Origin: Oligoflexales bacterium
GTDB lineage: Bacteria > Bdellovibrionota_B > Oligoflexia > Oligoflexales > CACXFL01
Assembly (NCBI GenBank): GCA_028282865.1
Contig: JANQHA010000156.1
Coordinates: 1 to 12,723 of the forward strand
Length of the DNA stretch: 12,723 nt
Reading direction: 5' to 3'
The stretch's first letter is position 1. Each line of letters starts with the position of its first letter. Positions 1 to 5,575 of this stretch are shown here, one piece after another. The position numbers and the translations under genes were made by a program. The notes under the pieces were generated by a model, which made no database searches, had not been told where the DNA came from, and worked only from the letters and a program-made list of their open reading frames with translations.

Positions 1-2
1 CT

Positions 3-209
3 TTCCCCACCATAGAAAGACTTATCTCAGGAGAGGTGGGGATTATTTTGGGGCCATTAGTTCTGGCTGTTTGCTGCGAAGCAATCTGGCTCTTTTCTAG
101 AAAAATTGGCCCCATCATCGCTTTTCACATTACATGCAACGCAACCATTGTGCTATTTTCATTGATCGATAGCCGGTGGCTAAGCTGGCTGCGCATTTTT
201 TATCAATAG
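3..209 (+). CDS. 3' end of a CPBP (CAAX-protease-like) membrane protein, partial
   Basis: This is an open frame from the window edge to the TAG at 207-209; the start lies outside the window. The visible 68 residues are hydrophobic, with one segment rich in I/L/V/A (IILGPLVLAVCCEAIWLF) and a second reading KIGPIIAFHITCNATIV. The second resembles the last conserved motif of CPBP-family intramembrane endopeptidases, where a histidine and an asparagine four residues later sit in a membrane helix after a small-residue/Pro stretch. The family is inferred from that motif alone, because the Glu-Glu and Phe/Arg motifs would be upstream and cannot be seen. Family members often process or protect membrane proteins and peptides; no substrate can be named here. 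The stop codon is part of the ribosome-binding sequence of the next gene, so the two are probably translated together. It could instead be an unrelated polytopic membrane protein. Confidence 0.5.
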   Translation, partial: FPTIERLISGEVGIILGPLVLAVCCEAIWLFSRKIGPIIAFHITCNATIVLFSLIDSRWLSWLRIFYQ

Positions 210-217
210 GAATTAGA

Positions 218-451
218 TTGGCTAAAGAAAAAAAAATCCTAAGCAAAGAAGAGATTATTAAGCAAAAGATACGTGTTGTCTGTATCTGCAAAGGCATTCC
301 TTTAGGCAAAATTCTACCGGCACTTAAATCTAGTAAAACGGTTGAAGAGGTCAATAAAAAGACTGGATGTGGCTCAGGAGGGTGCTCGGGAGAGCGCTGT
401 GGCCCTAGGATTCAAATACTGCTTCGCAAAATGCATGGCGATAAAAGTTAG
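218..451 (+). CDS. BFD-like [2Fe-2S] domain protein (bacterioferritin-associated ferredoxin type)
   Basis: A 77-residue protein if it starts at the TTG at 218. That start has an AGGA ribosome-binding site at 208-211, seven bases ahead and overlapping the previous gene's stop. A longer GTG start at 176 would give 91 residues but lacks a clear ribosome-binding site and would overlap the upstream gene by 34 bases. The signature is VCICKGI (Cys22, Cys24), then about 31 residues, then TGCGSGGCSGERCGPRI (Cys51, Cys56, Cys61). BFD and the related NifU/CopZ-type domains bind a [2Fe-2S] cluster with Cys-x-Cys and a later Cys pair, and serve in iron release or electron transfer. Cys24 to Cys56 matches the usual x31 spacing, but the last pair is spaced x4 instead of the usual x2. 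A basic, lysine-rich N-terminal extension of about 18 residues precedes the domain. The partner protein is unknown. Confidence 0.8.
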   Translation: MAKEKKILSKEEIIKQKIRVVCICKGIPLGKILPALKSSKTVEEVNKKTGCGSGGCSGERCGPRIQILLRKMHGDKS

Positions 452-563
452 TAAGGCGTGAGTTCATCAAACAAATAGAGGGTTTTAAAAAATTCTGGTA
501 ACCACTCAATTCTAGCAAATTTATCTGTAAAGCTATAACTTGCACCTTGTCGAACGCTACACG

Positions 564-1055
564 TCAAAGACTAGACTGAAAAGAATATTTTATTTGATCA
601 TTTGCAGGGCGTTTCTCTGACACCACATCCTCAGCATCATCAGCTTCACCCAAAAAAGGTTCTGCACCCTCAGGCACCGAACCTGACTCTCCTAATAAGC
701 TGGCTACATCAGCTCCCGTATATTCAGTCAAGTATCTCGTTTCAGTAGTATGCTCTCGTTTACCAAGCGCCCCTACAGGGGCTCCATGAAGCTCATTACT
801 AGAAAGAATAATATTCGATTTCTTATTCTTTAGTAGTACTTTTCCGTGGGAAATTTCGATTAATTGATATGTTTTCAGCAAAAACCCTCCCGTTCTAAGA
901 AAGGATTTTTTATTTGTTTTACGGTCATAAAGGACAGCAATCGACTGGTATTGCTCTTCACCGATGATCGTGCCAACCAGTCCAATGCGATCATAAATTG
1001 AAGCAATGCAAGTGTTTTCAGTAAAAAGAAAAATTAATAATAGAAAACTTCGCAT
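564..1055 (-). CDS. Exported protein with a GspC/PilP homology-region-like domain
   Basis: A 163-residue protein with a short hydrophobic N-terminus (residues 3-12, cleavage plausible near Ala18) and an AAGGAG ribosome-binding site seven bases before the ATG. Residues 23-86 (RIGLVGTIIG, IAVLYDRKTNKKSFLRTGG, YQLIEISHGKVLLKNKK) follow the pattern of the periplasmic homology region of GspC in type II secretion and PilP in type IV pili: a leading L-x-G strand, an alternating strand ending in Gly, and an I-x-x-x-x-V-x-L strand. The rest, residues 90-163, is polar and acidic (GEADDAEDVVSEK) and likely disordered. A true GspC would have an inner-membrane anchor and often a PDZ domain; neither is evident, and no secretion genes are nearby. 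The fold assignment is by eye and the function is open. The gene follows a hairpin downstream of the 1121-1477 gene, so it may have its own promoter or depend on read-through. Confidence 0.6.
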   Translation of the reverse strand: MRSFLLLIFLFTENTCIASIYDRIGLVGTIIGEEQYQSIAVLYDRKTNKKSFLRTGGFLLKTYQLIEISHGKVLLKNKKSNIILSSNELHGAPVGALGKREHTTETRYLTEYTGADVASLLGESGSVPEGAEPFLGEADDAEDVVSEKRPANDQIKYSFQSSL

Positions 1056-1082
1056 GCGCTTTCTCCTTAAAGTCTTTTAGAG

Positions 1083-1103
1083 AAGGGGGGGTAATCCCCC
1101 CTT
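1083..1103 (-). terminator. G/C-rich hairpin between the two small minus-strand genes
   Basis: An 8-bp perfect stem, AAGGGGGG (1083-1090) against CCCCCCTT (1096-1103), encloses a 5-base loop. It starts 17 bases after the stop codon of the 1121-1477 gene in its direction of transcription. The following minus-strand bases (TCTCTAAAAG) are only weakly U-rich, so it is either an inefficient intrinsic terminator or a stabilising 3' hairpin. The plus-strand side has no T-run at all. Confidence 0.5.
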
Positions 1104-1120
1104 AGAAACTGAAGATTAAA

Positions 1121-1477
1121 TTAACGATAGCAGACAATCACATCCATTAGGTTTCGACCCCTAAACTTATAAAAGCCTCGCTTAAAGTTGCCGCGTGAAT
1201 AAAACTCTTTCAACATATAGCTATTTGTCTCTGCATAAGGACTCCACTTCCACTGCTTCCAGGTTTTATAGCCTTTGATTTTACAGAATTCGTGAGCGAC
1301 TTCTGCCGATCCTTCTTTGGAGCAATTCTCATTTCCGGGATAGCGAAAAGAATCGATGCAGCCATCGACGTACCTACCATTTAACTTAGGGTCTATAAAA
1401 GTTCGGGTTTCCGCTCGTGCTAAGTTTGCTAGAAGCATTAGTGAACCTAGAATTGAAAGCCTTGTAAAAGTAGTCAT
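1121..1477 (-). CDS. Small secreted four-cysteine protein
   Basis: A 118-residue protein with a clear Sec signal peptide: MTTFTR, a hydrophobic core at residues 8-20, and an A-x-A cleavage site LARA (residues 19-22). The mature part of about 96 residues has exactly four cysteines (Cys40, Cys52, Cys65, Cys116), enough for two disulfide bonds, many aromatic and basic residues (KTWKQWKWSPY, RGFYKFRGRN) and a C-terminal MDVIVCYR strand. The arrangement of a GC...NC...FCKIKGY block with a closing V-x-C resembles small Cys-rich extracellular domains known in bacteria and plants, but I cannot name a family. The start is well supported by AGGAGG five bases before the ATG. A sigma-54-type promoter lies just upstream, and a hairpin follows the stop. 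Its disulfides could be made by the VKOR-DsbA fusion encoded at 4093-5298, which is inference. Confidence 0.75.
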   Translation of the reverse strand: MTTFTRLSILGSLMLLANLARAETRTFIDPKLNGRYVDGCIDSFRYPGNENCSKEGSAEVAHEFCKIKGYKTWKQWKWSPYAETNSYMLKEFYSRGNFKRGFYKFRGRNLMDVIVCYR

Positions 1478-1518
1478 ATTTCCTCCTAATAGGTTTATTC
1501 ACTTCACAACTACGTCAA

Positions 1519-1534
1519 AGCAGCATATGTGCCA
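1519..1534 (-). promoter_or_regulatory. Candidate sigma-54 promoter for the four-cysteine secreted protein
   Basis: Read on the minus strand, TGGCACATATGCTGCT matches the sigma-54 consensus TGGCACG-N4-TTGCW at all but two specified positions. The invariant GG and GC doublets sit at the required spacing. The -12 GC lies 43 bases before the ATG at 1477, giving a leader of about 31 bases that contains the AGGAGG ribosome-binding site. No other strong promoter was recognised here. The call is from sequence match only. Confidence 0.55.
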
Positions 1535-1779
1535 AATAGACTTAGCCTTGCTGATTTTTGGTCAACAAAGGCACTGAAAGGTCACAACCGGCCAAAAAGA
1601 TTTAGAAGTTTTTTTCAACGATGACCGAAGAGGTTGAAGGGTAACAGATATTTGACTATTTTTTAGGCAAAAGATCAGACCGTAGTGGTTAACTGATAGA
1701 AAAATTTTTGAACCTCGGTAGGGAAATGATACCGGAGTCTTCGACCCTGGAGATATTTTCTAATTTAACGAAAGTCGAT
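1535..1779. other. Intergenic stretch with no recognised gene
   Basis: This lies between the promoter of the four-cysteine gene and the end of gmhB. No coding frame with credible composition, no tRNA and no strong repeat were seen. A 5-bp stem (CGGTA/TACCG, 1716-1734) on the gmhB-distal side is too weak and too far from a T-run to call as a terminator. If an enhancer for the sigma-54 promoter exists, it should be here, but no obvious palindrome marks it. Confidence 0.5.
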
Positions 1780-2313
1780 TTACATATATTCATTAGCTTG
1801 CTTTAAATCAGCCGCAATAAACTTTGCATATGGGCTTCTATCGCTTTCACTACATCCGACCTGAATGCCAGTCACAGATATGTTTTTGGCGCACTCCATA
1901 TCAGAGTCTTTATCGCCGACAAAAAAAGAGCTACCGCGATCTATGTCGTACTTTTCAATAGCTTGTTCAGGCAAAAGGGCTGCGGGTTTACGGCACTCAC
2001 ATTTGATGGCAAACTCTGCCACCTTACCGTCAACATGATGAGGGCAGACGTAAAATTCGTCAATTTTAACTCCATAATCGGCCTGCAACTGCTTCTGCAT
2101 AGCAGCGTGAAAGATATCGACATCTTCTAAGGTATAATACCCCCGGGCAACTCCCGGCTGATTGGTAATCACAAGCAGTAGGTAGCCGGCATCTTTTAAA
2201 CGCTTCAGGGTCTCTCCGACACCTTCTATTAGCTTAAGATCATCAACTTTATAGACATAACCGTAATCGCAGTTCAAAACGCCATCACGGTCTAAAAATA
2301 CCGCTTTATTCAT
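1780..2313 (-). CDS. gmhB: D-glycero-D-manno-heptose 1,7-bisphosphate 7-phosphatase
   Basis: A 177-residue HAD-superfamily phosphatase of normal GmhB length. It removes the 7-phosphate from heptose 1,7-bisphosphate in the cytoplasm, in the ADP-heptose pathway that supplies LPS inner core. Motif I is FLDRDGVLN (nucleophile Asp8, acid/base Asp10), motif II ends VITNQ (Thr50-Asn51), motif III includes CRKP (Lys109) and motif IV is GDKDSDM (Asp134, Asp138). The GmhB-type zinc loop is complete: C90-P-H92 and C105-E-C107. The close paralogue is histidinol-phosphatase HisB-N; the zinc loop, the lone-domain length and the absence of his genes favour GmhB. It is the last gene of a five-gene minus-strand run, starting two bases after the preceding ORF's stop, so coupled translation is likely; its own ribosome-binding site is weak. 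No other heptose gene is in the window. Confidence 0.93.
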   Translation of the reverse strand: MNKAVFLDRDGVLNCDYGYVYKVDDLKLIEGVGETLKRLKDAGYLLLVITNQPGVARGYYTLEDVDIFHAAMQKQLQADYGVKIDEFYVCPHHVDGKVAEFAIKCECRKPAALLPEQAIEKYDIDRGSSFFVGDKDSDMECAKNISVTGIQVGCSESDRSPYAKFIAADLKQANEYM

Positions 2314-2315
2314 AG

Positions 2316-2504
2316 CTAGCGAAGACCTGCGCGTTCTTTTAACCAGTGACGCTGACTCTCCTGAACTGCCCAGTTAGACAGCACAGCGAATAGCTCCTTA
2401 ATAACTGCACTCAAATCAGCAGAAGAGCTATTGCTAGACTGGAGGTAATGGATGTTTTCTACAATCTTTTCCATGTCCCAAAGAACCTTAACCGGCATCT
2501 CCAC
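2316..2504 (-). CDS. Short unknown protein between the lysine-tail gene and gmhB
   Basis: A 62-residue frame from a GTG at 2504; an ATG two codons later (2498) is better placed, five bases after GAGG, and would give 60 residues. Sequence such as VLWDMEKIVENIHYLQ and IKELFAVLSNWAVQESQRHWLKER looks like two amphipathic helices separated by a Ser-rich loop. There is no signal peptide, and no family was recognised. The same frame stays open upstream to about 2633 with protein-like sequence (GKQIYFTGQPIDENANVGKI) but no ATG, GTG or TTG. The real protein may therefore be nearly 100 residues, starting at a rare codon such as the CTG at 2594-2592 or by a +1 shift from the preceding gene. It ends two bases before gmhB. 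Confidence 0.5.
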   Translation of the reverse strand: MEMPVKVLWDMEKIVENIHYLQSSNSSSADLSAVIKELFAVLSNWAVQESQRHWLKERAGLR

Positions 2505-2598
2505 CTCAATGATCTTGCCGACATTGGCATTTTCGTCAATAGGCTGCCCAGTGAAGTAAATCTGTTTCCCATATACGAAAAACTTTTTAATCAGTTCT

Positions 2599-3261
2599 TT
2601 AACCCTTTTTCTTTTTAGTGGAGGACTTCTTTTTTACGGCCGCTTTCTTTTTGGTAGTCTTTTTAACCACTTTCTCAGTAGTTTTCTTTTTTACCTTTTT
2701 CTTCGCCTTAGCCGGAGCTTTGGTAGTTTTCTTTACAGGTTTTTTTGTGGTCTTTTTAACTTTTTTCTCAGGAGATTTTTTGGCAGTTTTCTTTTTAGGC
2801 GCCGCTTCCTCAGCATCACTAGCTTTAGCTTCCTTCGCTTTTGGCGCCGGCTCCTCCACTTTTTTTGGAGTACTAGCCTCCGCCGGCTCGACTTCCATAT
2901 CGTTCTGAATGGTGCGATAAATCCTTTGCCATAAAGTTTTGTCTTTACGTAGCCAGGCTTCGAACAATTTGCGAGCAGGCCGATTTAGCAAAGCGTTAGT
3001 TAAAAAATAGCTAGTAAATTCTTTTGGATTCTTAGCGCTCTTTAGCTCACCGATATGCTGTGGCAAGATAAGTAATTCAGATCCCCGGGCTCTTAAAACT
3101 AAGGTAGATCCATCAACTGGCACAATTTCTACTGGAAGCACAAAATCCCCTTCACAAATCCCTAACTCGTATATAGGCCTCAAAAACAGTATACCTTGGT
3201 AGCCAGAATTTACGAACCCAAAGAGGCCAGAAATTAAACTCGCTTCCCTTAATTTGCCCAC
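2599..3261 (-). CDS. Protein with unknown N-terminal domain and histone-H1-like lysine-rich tail
   Basis: A 220-residue protein from the GTG at 3261, the only usable start before an in-frame stop; its ribosome-binding site is poor. Residues 1-70 look like a small beta-rich domain (GILFLRPIYELGICEGDF, VLRARGSELLILPQHIG). Residues 75-120 are probably helical and basic (EFTSYFLTNALLNRPARKLFEAWL). A Pro/Ala/Glu linker spans about 124-155. From 156 to the end, about half of all residues are lysine, in motifs such as KKTTKKPVKKTTKAPAK, like eukaryotic H1 tails and bacterial H1-like or AlgP-type proteins. Such tails usually bind DNA, RNA or polyphosphate, so nucleic-acid binding is inferred and the cytoplasm is likely. 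The ordered N-terminus sets it apart from simple H1-like proteins. It is the third gene of the run, 59 bases after its neighbour. Low-complexity tails are slippery, so the exact C-terminus is less certain. Confidence 0.75.
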   Translation of the reverse strand: MGKLREASLISGLFGFVNSGYQGILFLRPIYELGICEGDFVLPVEIVPVDGSTLVLRARGSELLILPQHIGELKSAKNPKEFTSYFLTNALLNRPARKLFEAWLRKDKTLWQRIYRTIQNDMEVEPAEASTPKKVEEPAPKAKEAKASDAEEAAPKKKTAKKSPEKKVKKTTKKPVKKTTKAPAKAKKKVKKKTTEKVVKKTTKKKAAVKKKSSTKKKKG

Positions 3262-3320
3262 AAGACCAAATACTTAAAGTCGGTAAACTATAATAAACAT
3301 CCATTTCTAGCAAGCACCTG

Positions 3321-4082
3321 TCACTTTCTAGATTGGCAATTAGCTTCATCAGCCGCCAGATGCGACTCCACAGCCAGAGAAGCAACCGCCTTATGGCGAG
3401 ACCGGTAAGCTTTAAAAGGATATTCATGACCTACGCGGGCTGCATACCCAACAACAGAGCGCATAAAGACCCCTCTAAAAAACCTCTCAAAGTGAGAAAA
3501 ATCGTCGAAGAGGTCGGGTGAAACCTCCAAAGATGTACAATCAATAAGCAGATGCCAATGGGAGTGCCATTGGTTTAGGTTGTTCAAGAGCTTGGAGCGC
3601 AATATATCTAGTTTCTCTTTTGAGTCTAATGAAACAAGCGTACGGAACGATAACTCAATCGTCTGTTGGCGAAAGTGGTTCATCAGTTGGAGTTCAGATC
3701 GAAAGTCCCCGGGCTTAGCCTCTAAAGCAGCCGCATTTAGGCGAAACTTCTCAAAGGCCTGCTCTTTTGGTAAAAATTCAAACGGAAGCCCTCCGTGGCC
3801 TTGCTCGAGTACCTCGTGATAGCCAATGGTTTTAACCAAGAAAAAACCCTTAAAAAACGAGAACATACGAGACAAAGCATCAACCACAGCTGAATCATCG
3901 GACTTCACCCACAGATTTTCGCAATCTATCAATAGCTTGTAAGGACTATGCCAGCTAGATAAAGCTCCCATCCACAAAGAACGCCACTTCTGCACCTTGT
4001 CGGGAGAGTCGATCACGACCTTTTCCCCAAAGGACTGAATCATGACCTTCTTTTGATAATTATGGTCAAATTGAAGATTCAA
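3321..4082 (-). CDS. Unknown protein with two tandem STAS-like repeats
   Basis: A 253-residue cytoplasmic-looking protein with no signal peptide or membrane segment. It is built from two copies of one unit of about 95 residues. Residues 44-57 (WHSPYKLLIDCENL) match 172-185 (WHSHWHLLIDCTSL); 76-88 (FFKGFFLVKTIGY) match 201-213 (FFRGVFMRSVVGY); the DS...RS...W run at 25-44 matches 153-172; and a PF motif follows in both (100 and 222). A strand ending in LLIDC followed by helices and a second short strand suggests a SpoIIAA/STAS-like alpha-beta fold, as in anti-sigma antagonists; that is inference. The start is TTG: AGGTG, overlapping the upstream dsbA-fusion stop, lies seven bases before it. 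The first internal ATG (residue 14) has worse spacing. The gene begins 11 bases after its neighbour ends, so the two are co-transcribed and probably coupled. Confidence 0.75.
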   Translation of the reverse strand: MNLQFDHNYQKKVMIQSFGEKVVIDSPDKVQKWRSLWMGALSSWHSPYKLLIDCENLWVKSDDSAVVDALSRMFSFFKGFFLVKTIGYHEVLEQGHGGLPFEFLPKEQAFEKFRLNAAALEAKPGDFRSELQLMNHFRQQTIELSFRTLVSLDSKEKLDILRSKLLNNLNQWHSHWHLLIDCTSLEVSPDLFDDFSHFERFFRGVFMRSVVGYAARVGHEYPFKAYRSRHKAVASLAVESHLAADEANCQSRK

Positions 4083-4092
4083 TTTTTTTCAC

Positions 4093-5298
4093 CTACTGAG
4101 TCAATAAATAATCGACGACCTGAGATAACTGGGTTTCAGATCGCCCTCCAAGATATTTGCGCCCATTAAAGTAAATTGTCGGAGTCGAGTCGACATTAAA
4201 CTGATGGCCTTGATTGATATCATCTCGAATCTTAGCAAGAACATCGGGGGACTTTAAGCATCGCTCAATCTCCTGGTCATTCAGGCCACCAATACTCTTA
4301 GCCCAAGATTTCAAGTTATGTTCATCTATTTCGCCCTGGTTAGAGAATATATGGTCGTGCAACTCCCAAAATTTGCCCTTTTCGCCTGCACATCGAGCCA
4401 ACGATGCGGCGTCACAGGCATGTTCATGCATAACTCGTTGAATCCCAGGGTTGCACTTTTTATCCAGTGGGTAATTTTTAAAAACAATTAAAACCCGATC
4501 ACCATATAATTCAAAAACTTTCGACAGCTCTTTAGAAGCTTGCGCACAACCGGGGCACTGAAAGTCGGCAAACTCCGTGATAACAACCTTAGCATCAGCA
4601 CCCCCTTTGCGGTAGTCAACACCATAGCCAGAGTAGTTGTTCTTATCGATCTTTATAGAAAAGACCTCAGGCAGCAGCATCCTTTCAATTCCAGAGCCCT
4701 TTGGTAGCGTCGAACTAATATCATTGCTCGATGGCTCTTGGTTGCTAGAAACTAATTTATTGTAGCCAAATATACATACAGTCACTAATAAGATAGCAAC
4801 AACCTCGCCATTTCCGACCTGCTTAATTTGCATTGGAGCCGGAATCACGTCTCGGTCGATATATAAGACCAAAGCTAAGGCAAAACAGCAGAAGTAGACC
4901 CCGATACAGCTGATACAAAAAGTGCCTAAGCTAAAAAGAGAAATGCCCCCCAAGACAATCGAGACAGCCACCCCTAAAGGCACCATAACAGTATAGGCCT
5001 GTAAGCTTTCATTAAAGTTCTTTGGCACAAACCGCCCTAAAAGAAGGAGTAGTAATAACGAAGCAAAGTAGCTTAAGCCCCATACCCCCATTGGCACGCC
5101 AAAGAGCTCGCTATACTGACTTTGTGCCACCGAATCACAGCTAAACGTATCGTTAATATTGCACGAATAGTCTGTAGTACCTCGTGACTTAAGCTGGATA
5201 TGATGCGAAGTGGCATAAATCGATATGGCGCAGCCCAAAATAGCCAGTAAAACACTGGAATAAAAAAACCTTTTCTTTTCTATAAGCAAAGAATCCAA
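4093..5298 (-). CDS. VKOR-DsbA fusion: membrane disulfide oxidoreductase with periplasmic thioredoxin-like domain
   Basis: A single 401-residue chain joins the two halves of a periplasmic disulfide-forming system. The N-terminal half is a VKOR domain: about five membrane helices (roughly 11-29, 70-88, 100-122, 125-146, 165-183), a periplasmic loop with Cys46 and Cys54, and the quinone-side CxxC in GTFCISCIG (about 128-131). The C-terminal half is DsbA/thioredoxin-like: FADFQCPGC active site (about 247-250), FKNYPLD, a second cysteine group (KKCNP, HACDAASLARC) and the cis-proline loop STPTIYFNG. In the family, VKOR passes electrons from the DsbA-like domain to quinone, replacing DsbB. Five helices place the DsbA part in the periplasm. 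The start is TTG with GAGG seven bases ahead. First gene of the minus-strand run, divergent from the flagellar operon. Natural VKOR fusions to Trx-like domains are known, mainly in cyanobacteria, actinobacteria and some delta-type proteobacteria. Confidence 0.93.
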   Translation of the reverse strand: MDSLLIEKKRFFYSSVLLAILGCAISIYATSHHIQLKSRGTTDYSCNINDTFSCDSVAQSQYSELFGVPMGVWGLSYFASLLLLLLLGRFVPKNFNESLQAYTVMVPLGVAVSIVLGGISLFSLGTFCISCIGVYFCCFALALVLYIDRDVIPAPMQIKQVGNGEVVAILLVTVCIFGYNKLVSSNQEPSSNDISSTLPKGSGIERMLLPEVFSIKIDKNNYSGYGVDYRKGGADAKVVITEFADFQCPGCAQASKELSKVFELYGDRVLIVFKNYPLDKKCNPGIQRVMHEHACDAASLARCAGEKGKFWELHDHIFSNQGEIDEHNLKSWAKSIGGLNDQEIERCLKSPDVLAKIRDDINQGHQFNVDSTPTIYFNGRKYLGGRSETQLSQVVDYLLTQ

Positions 5299-5401
5299 AA
5301 CTCACCTCATTGAGAAAATACAGCGAGTTATCCTACCTTAAGAGGAACTAGGCATGCAACCGACGCTTAAAAGCCGCCGCCATCAGCGAGCACACCAAAG
5401 T

Positions 5402-5482
5402 TGCCAGAAATTTGGCGGTTTAACGCCACATCCATGACGCGTATACACTCTGCCTAGTGGCAATTAATTGGCACTTACGCCC
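5402..5482. promoter_or_regulatory. Cluster of TGGC/GCCA half-sites, possible sigma-54 activator binding region
   Basis: TGGC or its complement occurs at 5403-5406, 5413-5416, 5425-5428, 5458-5461 and 5469-5472, mostly 10-12 bases apart. These include the inverted repeats TGGCG-N6-CGCCA (5413-5428) and TGCC-N4-GGCA (5451-5462). The block lies roughly 60-135 bases upstream of the expected start from the 5513-5528 promoter, the distance at which sigma-54 enhancers normally sit. A binding role for the activator encoded at 7938-9023 is inference. Confidence 0.35.
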
Positions 5483-5512
5483 TAACTCATCAATATCAAA
5501 ACAACTTTAGCT

Positions 5513-5528
5513 TGGCACGTTAATTGCT
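5513..5528 (+). promoter_or_regulatory. Sigma-54 promoter of the flagellar operon
   Basis: TGGCACG (5513-5519), TTAA, TTGCT (5524-5528) is an exact match to the sigma-54 consensus TGGCACG-N4-TTGCW, with GG and GC in the required register. The expected transcript start is near 5539, leaving a leader of about 37 bases before the ATG at 5576. It faces the TPR/activator/flgB-flgC-fliE-fliF genes, which follow with gaps of 26 bases or less, so it probably drives them all. Confidence 0.9.
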
Positions 5529-5547
5529 GAACAACTACTAGGAAACC

Positions 5548-5565
5548 ATGTTCACATTTCAATAA
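5548..5565 (+). other. Possible five-codon leader ORF in the flagellar operon 5' UTR
   Basis: ATG TTC ACA TTT CAA TAA is preceded by TAGGA at about the predicted transcript start (5539-5543), five to six bases before the ATG. The true gene begins 10 bases after this stop and has only a weak AAGAG ribosome site, so translation of the mini-ORF could help or hinder initiation at 5576. It may be chance. Confidence 0.25.
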
Positions 5566-5575
5566 GAGTACCTAA

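Noticed and set aside
176..217. GTG at 176 as the start of the BFD-like protein
   Set aside because: It lacks a ribosome-binding site and overlaps the upstream membrane-protein gene by 34 bases; the TTG at 218 has AGGA at correct spacing next to the upstream stop.
540..551. 12-base identity between TGCACCTTGTCG here and near 3991-4002
   Set aside because: Several 12-base matches are expected by chance in a window of this size, and no flanking similarity is seen.
1700..1734. Terminator hairpin downstream of gmhB (CGGTA/TACCG with AAAAATTTTT nearby)
   Set aside because: The stem is only 5 bp with a 9-base loop, and six bases plus an A-run separate it from the T-run.
2618..2908. Phe/Val-rich open frame on the plus strand
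   Set aside because: It is the antisense of the lysine-rich tail (AAA/AAG codons read as TTT/CTT) and has no supporting start context.
3152..3427. 91-codon minus-strand frame bridging two genes
   Set aside because: It overlaps the duplicated-domain gene and the lysine-tail gene in another frame; its Trp/Leu/Arg-rich composition is typical of an out-of-frame shadow.
5076..5110. TGGCACG within the VKOR coding region as a sigma-54 site
   Set aside because: No GC at the correct spacing, and it lies inside a conserved coding segment.
5469..5484. TGGCACTTACG as a second sigma-54 promoter
   Set aside because: The -24 half is good but there is no GC doublet at the required -12 position.
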